From JANNHK01 sp034408875 (GTDB lineage: Bacteria; Actinomycetota; Acidimicrobiia; IMCC26256; PALSA-610), in contig JAWXCJ010000026.1 in NCBI GenBank assembly GCA_034408875.1, forward strand, positions 1-30,115: a DNA stretch of 30,115 nt. Reading direction: 5' to 3'. A program made the position numbers and the translations under genes. Below are positions 14,895 through 22,021 of the stretch, piece by piece (positions within the stretch are counted from its first letter, which is position 1; every line of letters begins with the position of its first letter). Under the pieces are notes generated by a model that saw only the letters and a program-made list of their open reading frames with translations, ran no database searches and was not told the origin of the DNA.

Positions 14895-15322
14895 TCGCGA
14901 TTCGCCTCGAACGCGGAACCCAGTCGCCGCGCGCCGTCGGGCGCCGGGCCCGGGTGGCCGGCGGCATCCTGCTCGTCAGTGGGCTCGGCCTCGTCGTGGG
15001 CGCCGGATCCGGTGTGGTGTGGGCGCTGCGTCACCCCGAGCCGAAGGGTCAGCTCGTCGCCGCGCTCGCCATCGCGGTGAGCTTGTTCATGGGCCTCGGC
15101 CGCATCGTCTTCGGCACCGCGATGCTCATGCGCCGCGGGTGGGCGCGCAAGGCGGCACTACCCGGCCTCGTGCTGAGCACACTGACGCTGGTCCCCATGC
15201 TGATCGCAGGGCCGTCGGCCGTCGGCGTGCAGCTCCTCCTCGTCGCGAGCGTGACCGCGCTCCCCCTCACGCTCGTCGCCACCGACCTGCGCCGCAGCCG
15301 CGCGCTCGCGGCGCCGCACTGA
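14891..15322 (+). CDS. Four-helix membrane protein, array member 2
   Basis: A 143-residue protein with a short basic N-terminus (RLERGTQSPRAVGRRARVAGG) followed by four hydrophobic stretches. The loop between helices 2 and 3 reads MRRGWARKAA, the same Arg-Gly-x-x-Ala-Arg signature found in members 3 and 5. The last helix ends VTALPLTLVATDLRR, like the ends of members 1 and 4. GTG 14891 overlaps the stop of member 1, so the two are coupled. A hairpin follows the stop. Function unknown. Confidence 0.7.
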   Translation: MIAIRLERGTQSPRAVGRRARVAGGILLVSGLGLVVGAGSGVVWALRHPEPKGQLVAALAIAVSLFMGLGRIVFGTAMLMRRGWARKAALPGLVLSTLTLVPMLIAGPSAVGVQLLLVASVTALPLTLVATDLRRSRALAAPH

Positions 15323-15329
15323 CAGGACC

Positions 15330-15357
15330 GGGCCCGTATCAAGCCGGTCACGGGCCC
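15330..15357. terminator. Short GC hairpin after array member 2
   Basis: GGGCCCGT (15330-15337) and ACGGGCCC (15350-15357) form an 8-bp stem with a 12-nt loop, starting 7 bp after the stop at 15322. There is no T-tract. It may partly terminate or separate members 1-2 from members 3-5. Confidence 0.45.
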
Positions 15358-15376
15358 TACCGATACTCGCGTGGTG

Positions 15377-15769
15377 ATGAACGAGCTGGCACCGGCCCCG
15401 CCGGCGCTGCCCTTCGCGAGCATGCCCGCGCCCCACGTGGGGGCCGTCGGGCGCGTGACGGGTGGCGTCAGCGCGGCGCTGTTCGCGACCGGCCTCGTCG
15501 CCCTGCTCCTCGCCGCCGCGCAGCCGGCCGACCCGGCCGGCGCGCATTGGTACCGGGAGTTTCAGGCCCAGGTGATGATCGTCGCCGCGCTGCTCTGCAC
15601 CGGCCACCTCGTGCTCGGACTCGCCCTGCTCTCAGGACGGCTGTGGGCGCGCACAACACTGCTCGTGCTGACCGGCCTCCAGGCGTTCGTGACCGCCGGG
15701 CTCGCGCTGGTTCTGTTCGGCCCGCTCGTCTACGACGCGATGTCGACGCGCCGTCGGCGCAGCTCGTGA
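15377..15769 (+). CDS. Four-helix membrane protein, array member 3
   Basis: A 130-residue protein with a Pro/Ala-rich N-terminus, then HVGAVGRVTGGVSAAL, which aligns with QVGPVGRVIGTVYTAL of member 5. Four hydrophobic segments follow. The helix 2-3 loop is LLSGRLWARTTLLVL, matching MRGRSWARTTMIVLL of member 5 nearly residue for residue. The C-terminus is short and basic (STRRRRSS). ATG 15377 is used; GTG codons at 15371 and 15374 are alternatives. The stop overlaps the GTG of member 4. Function unknown. Confidence 0.7.
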   Translation: MNELAPAPPALPFASMPAPHVGAVGRVTGGVSAALFATGLVALLLAAAQPADPAGAHWYREFQAQVMIVAALLCTGHLVLGLALLSGRLWARTTLLVLTGLQAFVTAGLALVLFGPLVYDAMSTRRRRSS

Positions 15770-16167
15770 CCGAAAACGCTCTCGCTCGCCCTTCTGCGCG
15801 CGCCCGCATCGCGGGATACCTCGTGCTGATCCTCGCTGCAGTCGGTGGACTCGGATCCCTCGTGGGCATCGCGACGATCACCCTCGGCGACGACGCGGGT
15901 CAATACGGGTTGATCTTCTTGCTGCCGTGGGTTCTGGGCGCAGTCGCCGCCGCGATCGCGATCGGCCGCGGGCTCGTGCGCGGGTCGTCAAGCGCGCGGA
16001 TACTCAGCCTTCCGGCGCTCGCCGTCCCGGTGTACGTCGCGCTGCTCCATCTGCAGGGGGCACCCCTGCGATTCCCGATCATCATCGGGTGCGGCGTGCC
16101 ACTCATCCTCGTCGTCGTCGACCTGGTGCAGTCGCCTGTAGTGAGGAACCAAGCATCGAGTCCGTGA
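15766..16167 (+). CDS. Four-helix membrane protein, array member 4
   Basis: A 133-residue protein starting at GTG 15766 within the stop of member 3 (GTGA). N-terminal PSARARIAGYLVLI resembles LPARIAGAILT of member 1. The helix 2-3 loop is LVRGSSSARILSL, a version of the array signature without the Trp. The C-terminal half, with GAPLRFPIIIGCGVPLILVVVDLV, is closest to member 1. Four helices are predicted. Function unknown. Confidence 0.7.
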   Translation: MTENALARPSARARIAGYLVLILAAVGGLGSLVGIATITLGDDAGQYGLIFLLPWVLGAVAAAIAIGRGLVRGSSSARILSLPALAVPVYVALLHLQGAPLRFPIIIGCGVPLILVVVDLVQSPVVRNQASSP

Positions 16168-16271
16168 CCCCACGGTGCGAAACTGCTCCACTGTTATTCG
16201 CAGCGGCCGGCTTCACCAGGGGCTTGTGCGCTCGCGATCAAGGCGGCGCCCGGACACTCCGAAAGGTTTGC

Positions 16272-16781
16272 ATGGGGAACGACAAGATCGGCTGGAACCA
16301 GCTGCCGCCTACGCCCCCGCTCGGCGCCCCCGGCGCGGGGCCGCCGCCCGGGTTCGCATCGCCTCCGATGGCGCCGTTCGGCCCGCGGTCGTCGGGCCCT
16401 CGGGCCAAGCCGGCATTCGTGTGGAATCAGCCGCAGGTCGGGCCGGTGGGCCGAGTCATCGGGACCGTGTACACCGCGCTTCACCTGCTCGCGATTCTGG
16501 CCATGGGCGCCGCCATCGCTTACGGCCTGTCGCGACCCGGAGCGCGCGTCGACGAGCGGGCGCTGCCCTTCCTCGCCGTGGGCTTCCTCGTCTGGTGCCT
16601 CTCGTTCACCGTGTCGTACGCACTCATGCGGGGCCGCAGCTGGGCGCGGACGACGATGATCGTCCTCCTTGCGTTCAGCGTCGCGAACTCATGGATCGTG
16701 CAGGAGCAGCTGCGCCTGTCCATCGGCATTGGGCTCCTGGCACTGCTGCTCGTCGACTGGGCGTTCCACCGCAAGGGCTAG
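16272..16781 (+). CDS. Four-helix membrane protein with Pro-rich N-terminal tail, array member 5
   Basis: A 169-residue protein. The first ~55 residues are Pro/Gly-rich and probably cytoplasmic and disordered. Then VGPVGRVIGTVYTAL starts the membrane part, with four helices and the loop LMRGRSWARTTMIV that matches member 3. The last helix ends LLVDWAFHRKG. GAAAGG lies before ATG 16272. It stands 104 bp after member 4 and only 19 bp before the KstR operator of echA19, so its transcript could read into that operon. Function unknown. Confidence 0.7.
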   Translation: MGNDKIGWNQLPPTPPLGAPGAGPPPGFASPPMAPFGPRSSGPRAKPAFVWNQPQVGPVGRVIGTVYTALHLLAILAMGAAIAYGLSRPGARVDERALPFLAVGFLVWCLSFTVSYALMRGRSWARTTMIVLLAFSVANSWIVQEQLRLSIGIGLLALLLVDWAFHRKG

Positions 16782-16800
16782 AGCCCCCGAGCACGCGACA

Positions 16801-16814
16801 TGAAACGTGTTCTA
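16801..16814. promoter_or_regulatory. KstR operator 3 (echA19)
   Basis: TGAAACGTGTTCTA matches TNNAACNNGTTNNA at all fixed positions, 11 bp before the echA19-like start at 16826. At this distance a bound repressor would cover the promoter or the transcription start. Confidence 0.85.
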
Positions 16815-16825
16815 CTCTCCGCGCC

Positions 16826-17641
16826 ATGACCGAAGTTCTCAAGGACCTCACGACCAAGCACTGCACCGTCGAACGTGACGGCCACGTCGTCATCTTCACG
16901 ATGAACCGGCCCGAGAAGAAGAACGCGTTGAGCGGCGACATGCTCGCGGGCTTGGTGCTCGGGTACGAGTACGTCGACGAGAACCCCGACATTCGCTGCG
17001 CGATCCTCACCGGCGCGGGGGGCAACTTCTCGTCGGGCGCCGACCTCGTCGCGATGGGCCAGCAGTCCGACGACCCGAAAACGCAGGCGGTGATGGCGCG
17101 CGGCAACAACCCGCACTGGAAAGCGCTGCTGCGTGACTACCGCCTCAGTAAGCCGCTCATCGCGGCGGTCGAGGGGTACGCGGTCGCGGGCGGTACCGAG
17201 ATTTTGCAGGGCACCGACATTCGTGTCGCGGGCGAGAGCGCGATCTTCGGAGTGTGGGAAGCCAAGCGCGGGCTGTTCCCGCTCGGCGGTTCGGCGTGCC
17301 GGCTCCCACGCCAGATGCCGTACACACTCGCGATGGACATCTTGTTGCGCTGCCCGCCGGTCCCGGCCCCGCAGGCGCTCGAGTGGGGTCTGATCGGCCA
17401 CGTCGTACCCGACGGGCAGGCCCTCACCCGCGCCCGTGAACTCGCGCAGGAAGTCGCGCAGAACGCGCCGCTGTCGATGATGGCAATCCTTCGGACATGG
17501 CGCGAGACCGAACACATGAACGACGCCGAGGCGATGGCGTACCAGGACCCGATCGGTTGGGAAGTGTTCGCGAGCGAAGACGCGCAAGAGGGACCGAAAG
17601 CGTTCGCCGAGAAACGCGCACCCGAATACAAGGGACGGTAA
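16826..17641 (+). CDS. echA19: EchA19-like enoyl-CoA hydratase (sterol side-chain beta-oxidation)
   Basis: A 271-residue crotonase-family protein. The oxyanion-hole segments are FSSGADLVAMG (68-78) and AVAGGTEILQGTDIRVAGES (119-138). Both catalytic glutamates are present, Glu125 in GGTE and Glu145 in GVWEAKRG. The runs GGTEILQGTDIRVAGES, GLIGHVVPDGQALT and the C-terminal EGPKAFAEKRAPE agree closely with M. tuberculosis EchA19 as I remember it. That enzyme hydrates the C22-C24 double bond of 3-oxo-cholest-4,22-dienoyl-CoA. A perfect KstR site lies 11 bp upstream of ATG 16826, and a thioesterase follows 25 bp downstream. Its product would be the substrate type on which Ltp-DUF35 aldolases act, so it fits between fadD and ltp3/ltp4. 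Confidence 0.88.
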   Translation: MTEVLKDLTTKHCTVERDGHVVIFTMNRPEKKNALSGDMLAGLVLGYEYVDENPDIRCAILTGAGGNFSSGADLVAMGQQSDDPKTQAVMARGNNPHWKALLRDYRLSKPLIAAVEGYAVAGGTEILQGTDIRVAGESAIFGVWEAKRGLFPLGGSACRLPRQMPYTLAMDILLRCPPVPAPQALEWGLIGHVVPDGQALTRARELAQEVAQNAPLSMMAILRTWRETEHMNDAEAMAYQDPIGWEVFASEDAQEGPKAFAEKRAPEYKGR

Positions 17642-17666
17642 CGATGAGCAGCCAGGCGCAAGCCGC

Positions 17667-18323
17667 ATGAGTGAGGCTGCGCCCGGTCTCCCCGACTCGG
17701 AGGCGTTCGCCACCGACGAGCGCGCGCAACTTGCGGCCGCCGTCCGAAAACTGATCGACGCGACCATGACGACCGAGGACGCGGATGCCGAGACGTTGCT
17801 CGACATCGCGCGCGCGACCGAGCAGCTCGCGTTCCGGCTCGGCGGGAGCCGCGACGAAGGCCCCGGATACCGCCCGCGCAGTCACGGCGACTACCTGCCC
17901 CGATCCCCGATCGTCGGCGAAGCGAGCCCGTTGTCGCCGCGCATCGACTGGCGCCAGGTCGACGCGAACGACGGGTCTCTGGGCATCGAAGCCAACGGCA
18001 CGTTCGGCGCCGCGTACGAGGGACCGCCCGGTTTCGTCCACGGCGGATGGGTTGCGTGTGCGTTCGACGAAATGCTCGGTATCGCGAACATCGCGGCCGG
18101 GCACCCGGGCATGACCGCCCGACTGACGGTGAACTACCGGAAACCGACTCCGTTGTTCCGCGAGTTGACCTTCAAGGCCCGGGTCGACCGGATCGAGGGG
18201 CGGCGCATCATCTCGAGTTCTGAGGTCTACGACGGCGAGACGCTCACCGCCGAGGCCGAGGGCCTGTTCGTACAGCCCCGGCCCGAACTGGCCGAGCAGT
18301 ATTTCGGCCCCCGCCCGGACTGA
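17667..18323 (+). CDS. PaaI-family hotdog thioesterase
   Basis: A 218-residue protein with an N-terminal helical part of about 80 residues and a C-terminal hotdog domain. The core motif is GPPGFVHGGWVACAFDEMLG, where the HGG turn and the acidic residue on the long helix are the usual catalytic features of PaaI/YdiI-type acyl-CoA thioesterases. VNYRKPTPLFRELTFKARV and SEVYDGETLTAEAEGLFV complete the fold. ATG 17667 is used. An 8-codon reading frame at 17644-17670 overlaps this start (ATGA) and could couple it to echA19. It may release CoA from stalled steroid CoA esters; substrate not shown. A perfect terminator hairpin follows. Confidence 0.85.
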   Translation: MSEAAPGLPDSEAFATDERAQLAAAVRKLIDATMTTEDADAETLLDIARATEQLAFRLGGSRDEGPGYRPRSHGDYLPRSPIVGEASPLSPRIDWRQVDANDGSLGIEANGTFGAAYEGPPGFVHGGWVACAFDEMLGIANIAAGHPGMTARLTVNYRKPTPLFRELTFKARVDRIEGRRIISSSEVYDGETLTAEAEGLFVQPRPELAEQYFGPRPD

Positions 18324-18328
18324 CCGGT

Positions 18329-18367
18329 TTGCAGGAAAGTGGCCGCTCAGGGGCCACTTTCCTGCAA
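18329..18367. terminator. Perfect 16-bp terminator hairpin after the echA19 operon
   Basis: TTGCAGGAAAGTGGCC (18329-18344) pairs without mismatch with GGCCACTTTCCTGCAA (18352-18367) around a 7-nt loop. It starts 5 bp after the thioesterase stop. No long T-tract follows, as is common in GC-rich actinobacteria. Confidence 0.8.
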
Positions 18368-18400
18368 TCTCGAAACCGCGGGTGAAGTCATCGGCGCCAA

Positions 18401-19324
18401 ATGCCGATCACTTCACCGGTGAATCGCTGCCCCGCGTGTGAATACCTCGTGCCGCCCGCCTGGGACATGTGCAAGCGCTGCGGCGCGGCCCTCAAGGCGC
18501 CGGTCGGCGCGGGCGTCGCCGCCGCGCCGGTCCACGCGTACGCGCACTCGCAACCCGGACCGGCGCCGGGGGCGCCCATCTACACCGACGGCGATCTACT
18601 GCCTGGGCGCGGCGGTCAGATAACTCCTCCACCAGTGCCGGCCAGCACCGACTTCGACCTGCTCCCGATGGGCGCACCGCGCCACACCGCTTCGCCGAGG
18701 GCGGCGCGCGCCGATCGATCGACGCCGCGCCTGAGCAGCGGCACCGTGATGACGGTGTTGGCCGTCGTCGCGCTCGGAATCGGCGGCTGGATGTTCTGGC
18801 CGTCGGGCAGCGACACCGCCGGCGACACCGCGGCCGACGCGGACATGGAGATCCTGCCGTCGATTGCCGACGGACAGACTGACCCCCCCGGGGCCGCGTA
18901 CCAAGTCGAGGCCGAGGCGCAAGCGCGCCAGGCGTCGATGATGGTTGTTCAGGCGTACGCGGAGATGGGCGACCCGAGCGCGGTCACGCTCGCGTTCATG
19001 GCGCAGTACGACCCGTCGTTGCAGTACGTCGACGGCGCGCAACCCTCGACAGACTCGCAGGTGGTCTCGATGCGCTCGACCGCGACCGACGCGACACTCG
19101 CCGTCGCGGGCCAAGGCGACGTCTGTGCGTTCGCACGGGTCGACGCACAGATGAACATCGGCTTCGTCTCGGCCAAGACCTCTTCGTGCTCCGCCGACAA
19201 TGCGCCCGGCGAGGGTTGGTCGGGAACCGGCGCCGTGACGGGCGGCGGCGGGTTGGGTGGCACCGGACTCGATCCCGGTCTCATCGAAGAGCCGTTCACC
19301 GACCCGAACCTCGTCACCTCGTAA
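18401..19324 (+). CDS. Zinc-ribbon, single-TM protein with pilin-like outer domain
   Basis: A 307-residue protein of three parts. The N-terminus is a zinc ribbon: CPAC (9-12) and CKRC (24-27). A Pro/Ala-rich linker leads to one helix near residue 115-135 (VMTVLAVVALGIGGWMFW). The C-terminal ~170 residues are outside. They begin with a helix RQASMMVVQAYAEM and have MAQYDPSLQYVDG, a ser/thr-rich TDSQVVSM segment, DVCAFARV and a second Cys in TSSCSA, ending in a Gly-rich tail. The outer part recalls the head domains of actinobacterial type IV pilin-like proteins (a YDPSLxYVDG-type strand and a terminal disulfide), but there is no prepilin cleavage site. Envelope sensor or scaffold is as far as I can go. 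Start ATG 18401. Confidence 0.7.
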   Translation: MPITSPVNRCPACEYLVPPAWDMCKRCGAALKAPVGAGVAAAPVHAYAHSQPGPAPGAPIYTDGDLLPGRGGQITPPPVPASTDFDLLPMGAPRHTASPRAARADRSTPRLSSGTVMTVLAVVALGIGGWMFWPSGSDTAGDTAADADMEILPSIADGQTDPPGAAYQVEAEAQARQASMMVVQAYAEMGDPSAVTLAFMAQYDPSLQYVDGAQPSTDSQVVSMRSTATDATLAVAGQGDVCAFARVDAQMNIGFVSAKTSSCSADNAPGEGWSGTGAVTGGGGLGGTGLDPGLIEEPFTDPNLVTS

Positions 19325-19342
19325 CCGCGTAGCATCCGGCTC

Positions 19343-20581
19343 GTGGGACTCCCCGAGCACGGCATGGCCGCCGACGACGTGATCGCTGCCCTCGCGGCCA
19401 AGCGGGGACGCGACGCCCGCTGGCGCGACGGCCGCACGTTCGGGTTGGTCTTCGACGGCGGACCGGGCGTCCACGACGTCGCGGAACGCGCCGCCGAACT
19501 GTTCCTGCACGAGAACGCGCTGAACACCGCCGCGTTCCCGAGTTTGGCCGAGATCCAGTCCGAGGTAGTGGGCGCGTGCGCCGACCTGTTCCACGCGCCG
19601 GAGGGCGCGGCCGGGTTCATGACCTCGGGCGGCACCGAGAGCATCCTCCTCGCGGTGAAGGCGGCGCGGGAGCGAGGGCGCGCCGAACGCGGCGTGACCG
19701 AACCCGAGATGGTGCTGCCCGAAAGCGCGCACGCCGCGTTCCACAAGGCCGCGTCGTACTTCGGCGTGCCGGCCCGCAAGGTCGCGGTGCGGCCCGACTG
19801 GCGCGCCGATGTCGACGCCATGGCCGCCGCGGTCACCGACAACACGGTGCTCGTCGTCGGTTCCGCGCCGCAGTATCCGCAAGGGGTCATCGACCCGATC
19901 CCCGAGATCGCCGAGTTGGCGGCGACCGTCGGCGCGTCGATGCACGTCGACGCGTGCATGGGCGGGTTCGTGCTCCCGTTCATGGAACTGAACGGCGAAA
20001 CGGTCGCACCCTGGGACTTTCGCGTCGACGGCGTCACGACCCTCTCGGCCGACATCCACAAACTCGGGTACGCACCCAAGGGCGCGTCGGTGCTCATGCA
20101 CCGCACCAAGGAACTGCGCCGGTACCAGACGTTCGTGTTCGACGACTGGCTCGGCGGCATGTACGCGTCGCCCAACATGCAGGGCACGCGGTCGTCGCTG
20201 CCGATGGCGACGGCGTGGGCGGTCATGCACCACCTCGGCATCAACGGCTACCGCGAGCGCGTTGCGGCCACGATCGACGCGGCTCGCCGCATCGGCGCGG
20301 GCGTCCGCGCGATCGACGGACTCACCGTGCTCGGCGAACCCGATGCGCACTGCCTCGCGATCGGCAGCGCCGGCACCGACGTCTACGCGGTCGGCGACGC
20401 GCTGCTGCAACGCGAATGGCTGGTCGACCGCCAGGGCCCGCCCGACTCGCTGCACATGACCGTCAGCGCAGGCAACGTCCCGGTCGTCGACGAGTTCCTG
20501 GCCGACCTGCGCGCGAGCGTCGGCGAGGTCGCCGGCACCCACACCGACGATCGCAGCACCAACTACGCGACGCTCGAGTAG
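19343..20581 (+). CDS. PLP-dependent lyase/decarboxylase, sphingosine-1-phosphate lyase-like
   Basis: A 412-residue fold-type I PLP enzyme of the group II decarboxylase family. The PLP phosphate-binding stretch is FMTSGGTESILLAVKAAR, the Asp that pairs with the PLP nitrogen is in MHVDACMGG (Asp203), and the Schiff-base Lys240 is in SADIHKLGYAPKG. The blocks ENALNTAAFPSLAEIQSEVV and HAAFHKAASYFGVP are typical of sphingosine-1-phosphate lyase rather than glutamate decarboxylase. Unlike the eukaryotic enzyme there is no membrane anchor. The start is GTG 19343, 19 bp after the zinc-ribbon gene. The next gene is the KstR-like repressor, with its operator in the 54-bp gap. It could cleave long-chain base phosphates or a related amino-alcohol. 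No link to sterols can be shown. Confidence 0.82.
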   Translation: MGLPEHGMAADDVIAALAAKRGRDARWRDGRTFGLVFDGGPGVHDVAERAAELFLHENALNTAAFPSLAEIQSEVVGACADLFHAPEGAAGFMTSGGTESILLAVKAARERGRAERGVTEPEMVLPESAHAAFHKAASYFGVPARKVAVRPDWRADVDAMAAAVTDNTVLVVGSAPQYPQGVIDPIPEIAELAATVGASMHVDACMGGFVLPFMELNGETVAPWDFRVDGVTTLSADIHKLGYAPKGASVLMHRTKELRRYQTFVFDDWLGGMYASPNMQGTRSSLPMATAWAVMHHLGINGYRERVAATIDAARRIGAGVRAIDGLTVLGEPDAHCLAIGSAGTDVYAVGDALLQREWLVDRQGPPDSLHMTVSAGNVPVVDEFLADLRASVGEVAGTHTDDRSTNYATLE

Positions 20582-20600
20582 CCCAACGTCGGGGCAAACC

Positions 20601-20614
20601 TGCAACGCGTTCTA
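20601..20614. promoter_or_regulatory. KstR operator 4 (autoregulation of the repressor)
   Basis: TGCAACGCGTTCTA matches TNNAACNNGTTNNA at all eight fixed positions and lies 21 bp before the start of the kstR-like gene. It implies autoregulation, as is known for mycobacterial KstR. Confidence 0.85.
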
Positions 20615-20635
20615 GCGCTGGAGTACCGTTCGGCC

Positions 20636-21235
20636 GTGGCGGTGACCGGCGCGCAAGGCGTGTCCCGACGGCGAGGCACGAGAGCGGCCGAAACCGAAGC
20701 GCGCAAGCGCCGGCTGCTTGACGCGGCCACCGCGCTCGCCGCCGACGGCGGCTACGACGCGGTGCAGATGCGCGACGTCGCAGCCCGCGCCGAGGTCGCG
20801 CTCGGCACCCTGTACCGGCACTACTCGTCGAAAGACCAGTTGCTCCTCGCCGCGCTCGCCCACCAGGCGGCAACGCTGCGCGAACGGCTCGACCAGCGCC
20901 CGGCGCGAGGCGAGACCCCGGCCGAACGGGTCGCCGATGTGTTGCGGCGCGCGTCACGCGCCCTCGAACGCCAGCCCCGCGTCATGCGGGCCATGCTCAC
21001 GGCGATGTCGGCCGGTGACGACACCACGGCCTCGGCAAAACTCGACATCAACACGACGTTGCGCTCGATCATCTCCGATGCCGTCGACGGCGAGCGGGTC
21101 GACAACCTCGACGACGTCGTCAAGGTGCTCGGCGCGGTGTGGTTCGCGGAGTTGACGTTCTGGAGTGGTGGCTTCTCCGACGCGACGTCGATGAGCGATT
21201 CCCTCGCCCGCGCCGCGCGCTTGCTACTCCCGTAG
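20636..21235 (+). CDS. kstR: KstR-like TetR repressor of sterol catabolism
   Basis: A 199-residue TetR-family regulator. The DNA-binding domain (residues ~22-70) has RRLLDAATALAADGGYDAVQMRDVAARAEVALGTLYRHYSSK as its helix-turn-helix region in two halves: GGYDAVQMRDVAARAEV and ALGTLYRHYSSK. This agrees with the GGYEAVQM...VAVGTLYRYFPSK region of M. tuberculosis KstR as I remember it. The C-terminal ligand domain contains LERQPRVMRAMLTAM and DVVKVLGAVWFAELTFWSGG. KstR binds 3-oxo-cholestenoyl-CoA-type ligands and then leaves its operators. The presence of four perfect operators in the window, one just upstream, strongly supports the call. GTG 20636 is used as start. The stop overlaps the convergent oxidoreductase by 12 bp. 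Confidence 0.85.
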   Translation: MAVTGAQGVSRRRGTRAAETEARKRRLLDAATALAADGGYDAVQMRDVAARAEVALGTLYRHYSSKDQLLLAALAHQAATLRERLDQRPARGETPAERVADVLRRASRALERQPRVMRAMLTAMSAGDDTTASAKLDINTTLRSIISDAVDGERVDNLDDVVKVLGAVWFAELTFWSGGFSDATSMSDSLARAARLLLP

Positions 21236-22021
21236 CGCGTCAGCCACCTGGGCGATCAGTTCGGCGTTCTGCGGGTCGTGCGAATCGAGCGGGCCAAGGA
21301 CAGCCCAGGCCGCACCGGCGACGCGATACGCCCGCAGCGCGTCGGCAACCGTGTCGGGTGAGCCGACGATGACGTCCTTCGACGCGTTGCGCGCGTTCGC
21401 CTTCTGCTGCGCTTCGGCGTCGGTAGAGGCAAGGACGACGAGACCACCCCACGTGAGTTCGGCGGCGGGTGCGATCGCGTGCACGAGCGCGGCCTCCTCC
21501 GCGAAGCGTTCGGCGTCGCGGCCCCAGCTATTCCACGCGTCGGCCAGCGCGACGATTTCGCGCACTTGGGCCGCGTGGCCGCCGACCCACACCGGATAGC
21601 CGCGGCCGCGCGTCGCGCGCACCGCGTCGTGCAACGCTTCGATCCGCGTCGCCATCGTGGCGAACCCGAGTCCGAACGCCTCGTTCTCCTGCCGGCTCTC
21701 CTTGTCGCCGCTCCCGATGCCCGCGATGAGCCGACCGCCACTCACGCGCTGCGCAGTGGCGAACCCGTGGGCGAGGACCGCGGGTGGGCGCAACGTTGCG
21801 CGCGCGACCAGCGTCCCGATCGCGACCCGGCGCGTCTCCGCGGCAACCGCGCCCAGCAGCGCCAGACACTCGAGTGCCGGGCGGCGCGGCGGCGGCCGAT
21901 CCCGCCACAAGTGGTCGTACACGAACACCCCGTCGATGCCGGCCGCGTCGGCTGCCCGCGCCACCGCGAGCGGAACCTCCGGGTCGTCGACGAACGACGG
22001 AAGCGTGAGCCCGAGCCTCAC
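21224..22021 (-). CDS. Luciferase-like F420-type oxidoreductase
   Basis: A 265-residue luciferase-like protein. N-terminal MRLGLTLPSF and GVFVYDHLW, then TRRVAIGTLVARATLRPP, RLIAGIGSGDKES and PVWVGGHAAQVREIVALADAW show the TIM-barrel F420-dependent group (MSMEG/Rv3520c-like). It is short, lacking much of the insertion region near the middle. GTG 22021 overlaps the stop of the ROK kinase (GTGA), so it is the last gene of the ROK operon, and its 3' end overlaps kstR. Electron transfer from reduced F420 to an unknown substrate is expected. A steroid substrate is possible from location only. Confidence 0.8.
   Translation of the reverse strand: MRLGLTLPSFVDDPEVPLAVARAADAAGIDGVFVYDHLWRDRPPPRRPALECLALLGAVAAETRRVAIGTLVARATLRPPAVLAHGFATAQRVSGGRLIAGIGSGDKESRQENEAFGLGFATMATRIEALHDAVRATRGRGYPVWVGGHAAQVREIVALADAWNSWGRDAERFAEEAALVHAIAPAAELTWGGLVVLASTDAEAQQKANARNASKDVIVGSPDTVADALRAYRVAGAAWAVLGPLDSHDPQNAELIAQVADALRE

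Noticed and set aside
18596..20605. Long minus-strand open frame of about 669 codons
   Set aside because: It is antisense to the zinc-ribbon and PLP-lyase genes and shows no domain or normal composition.
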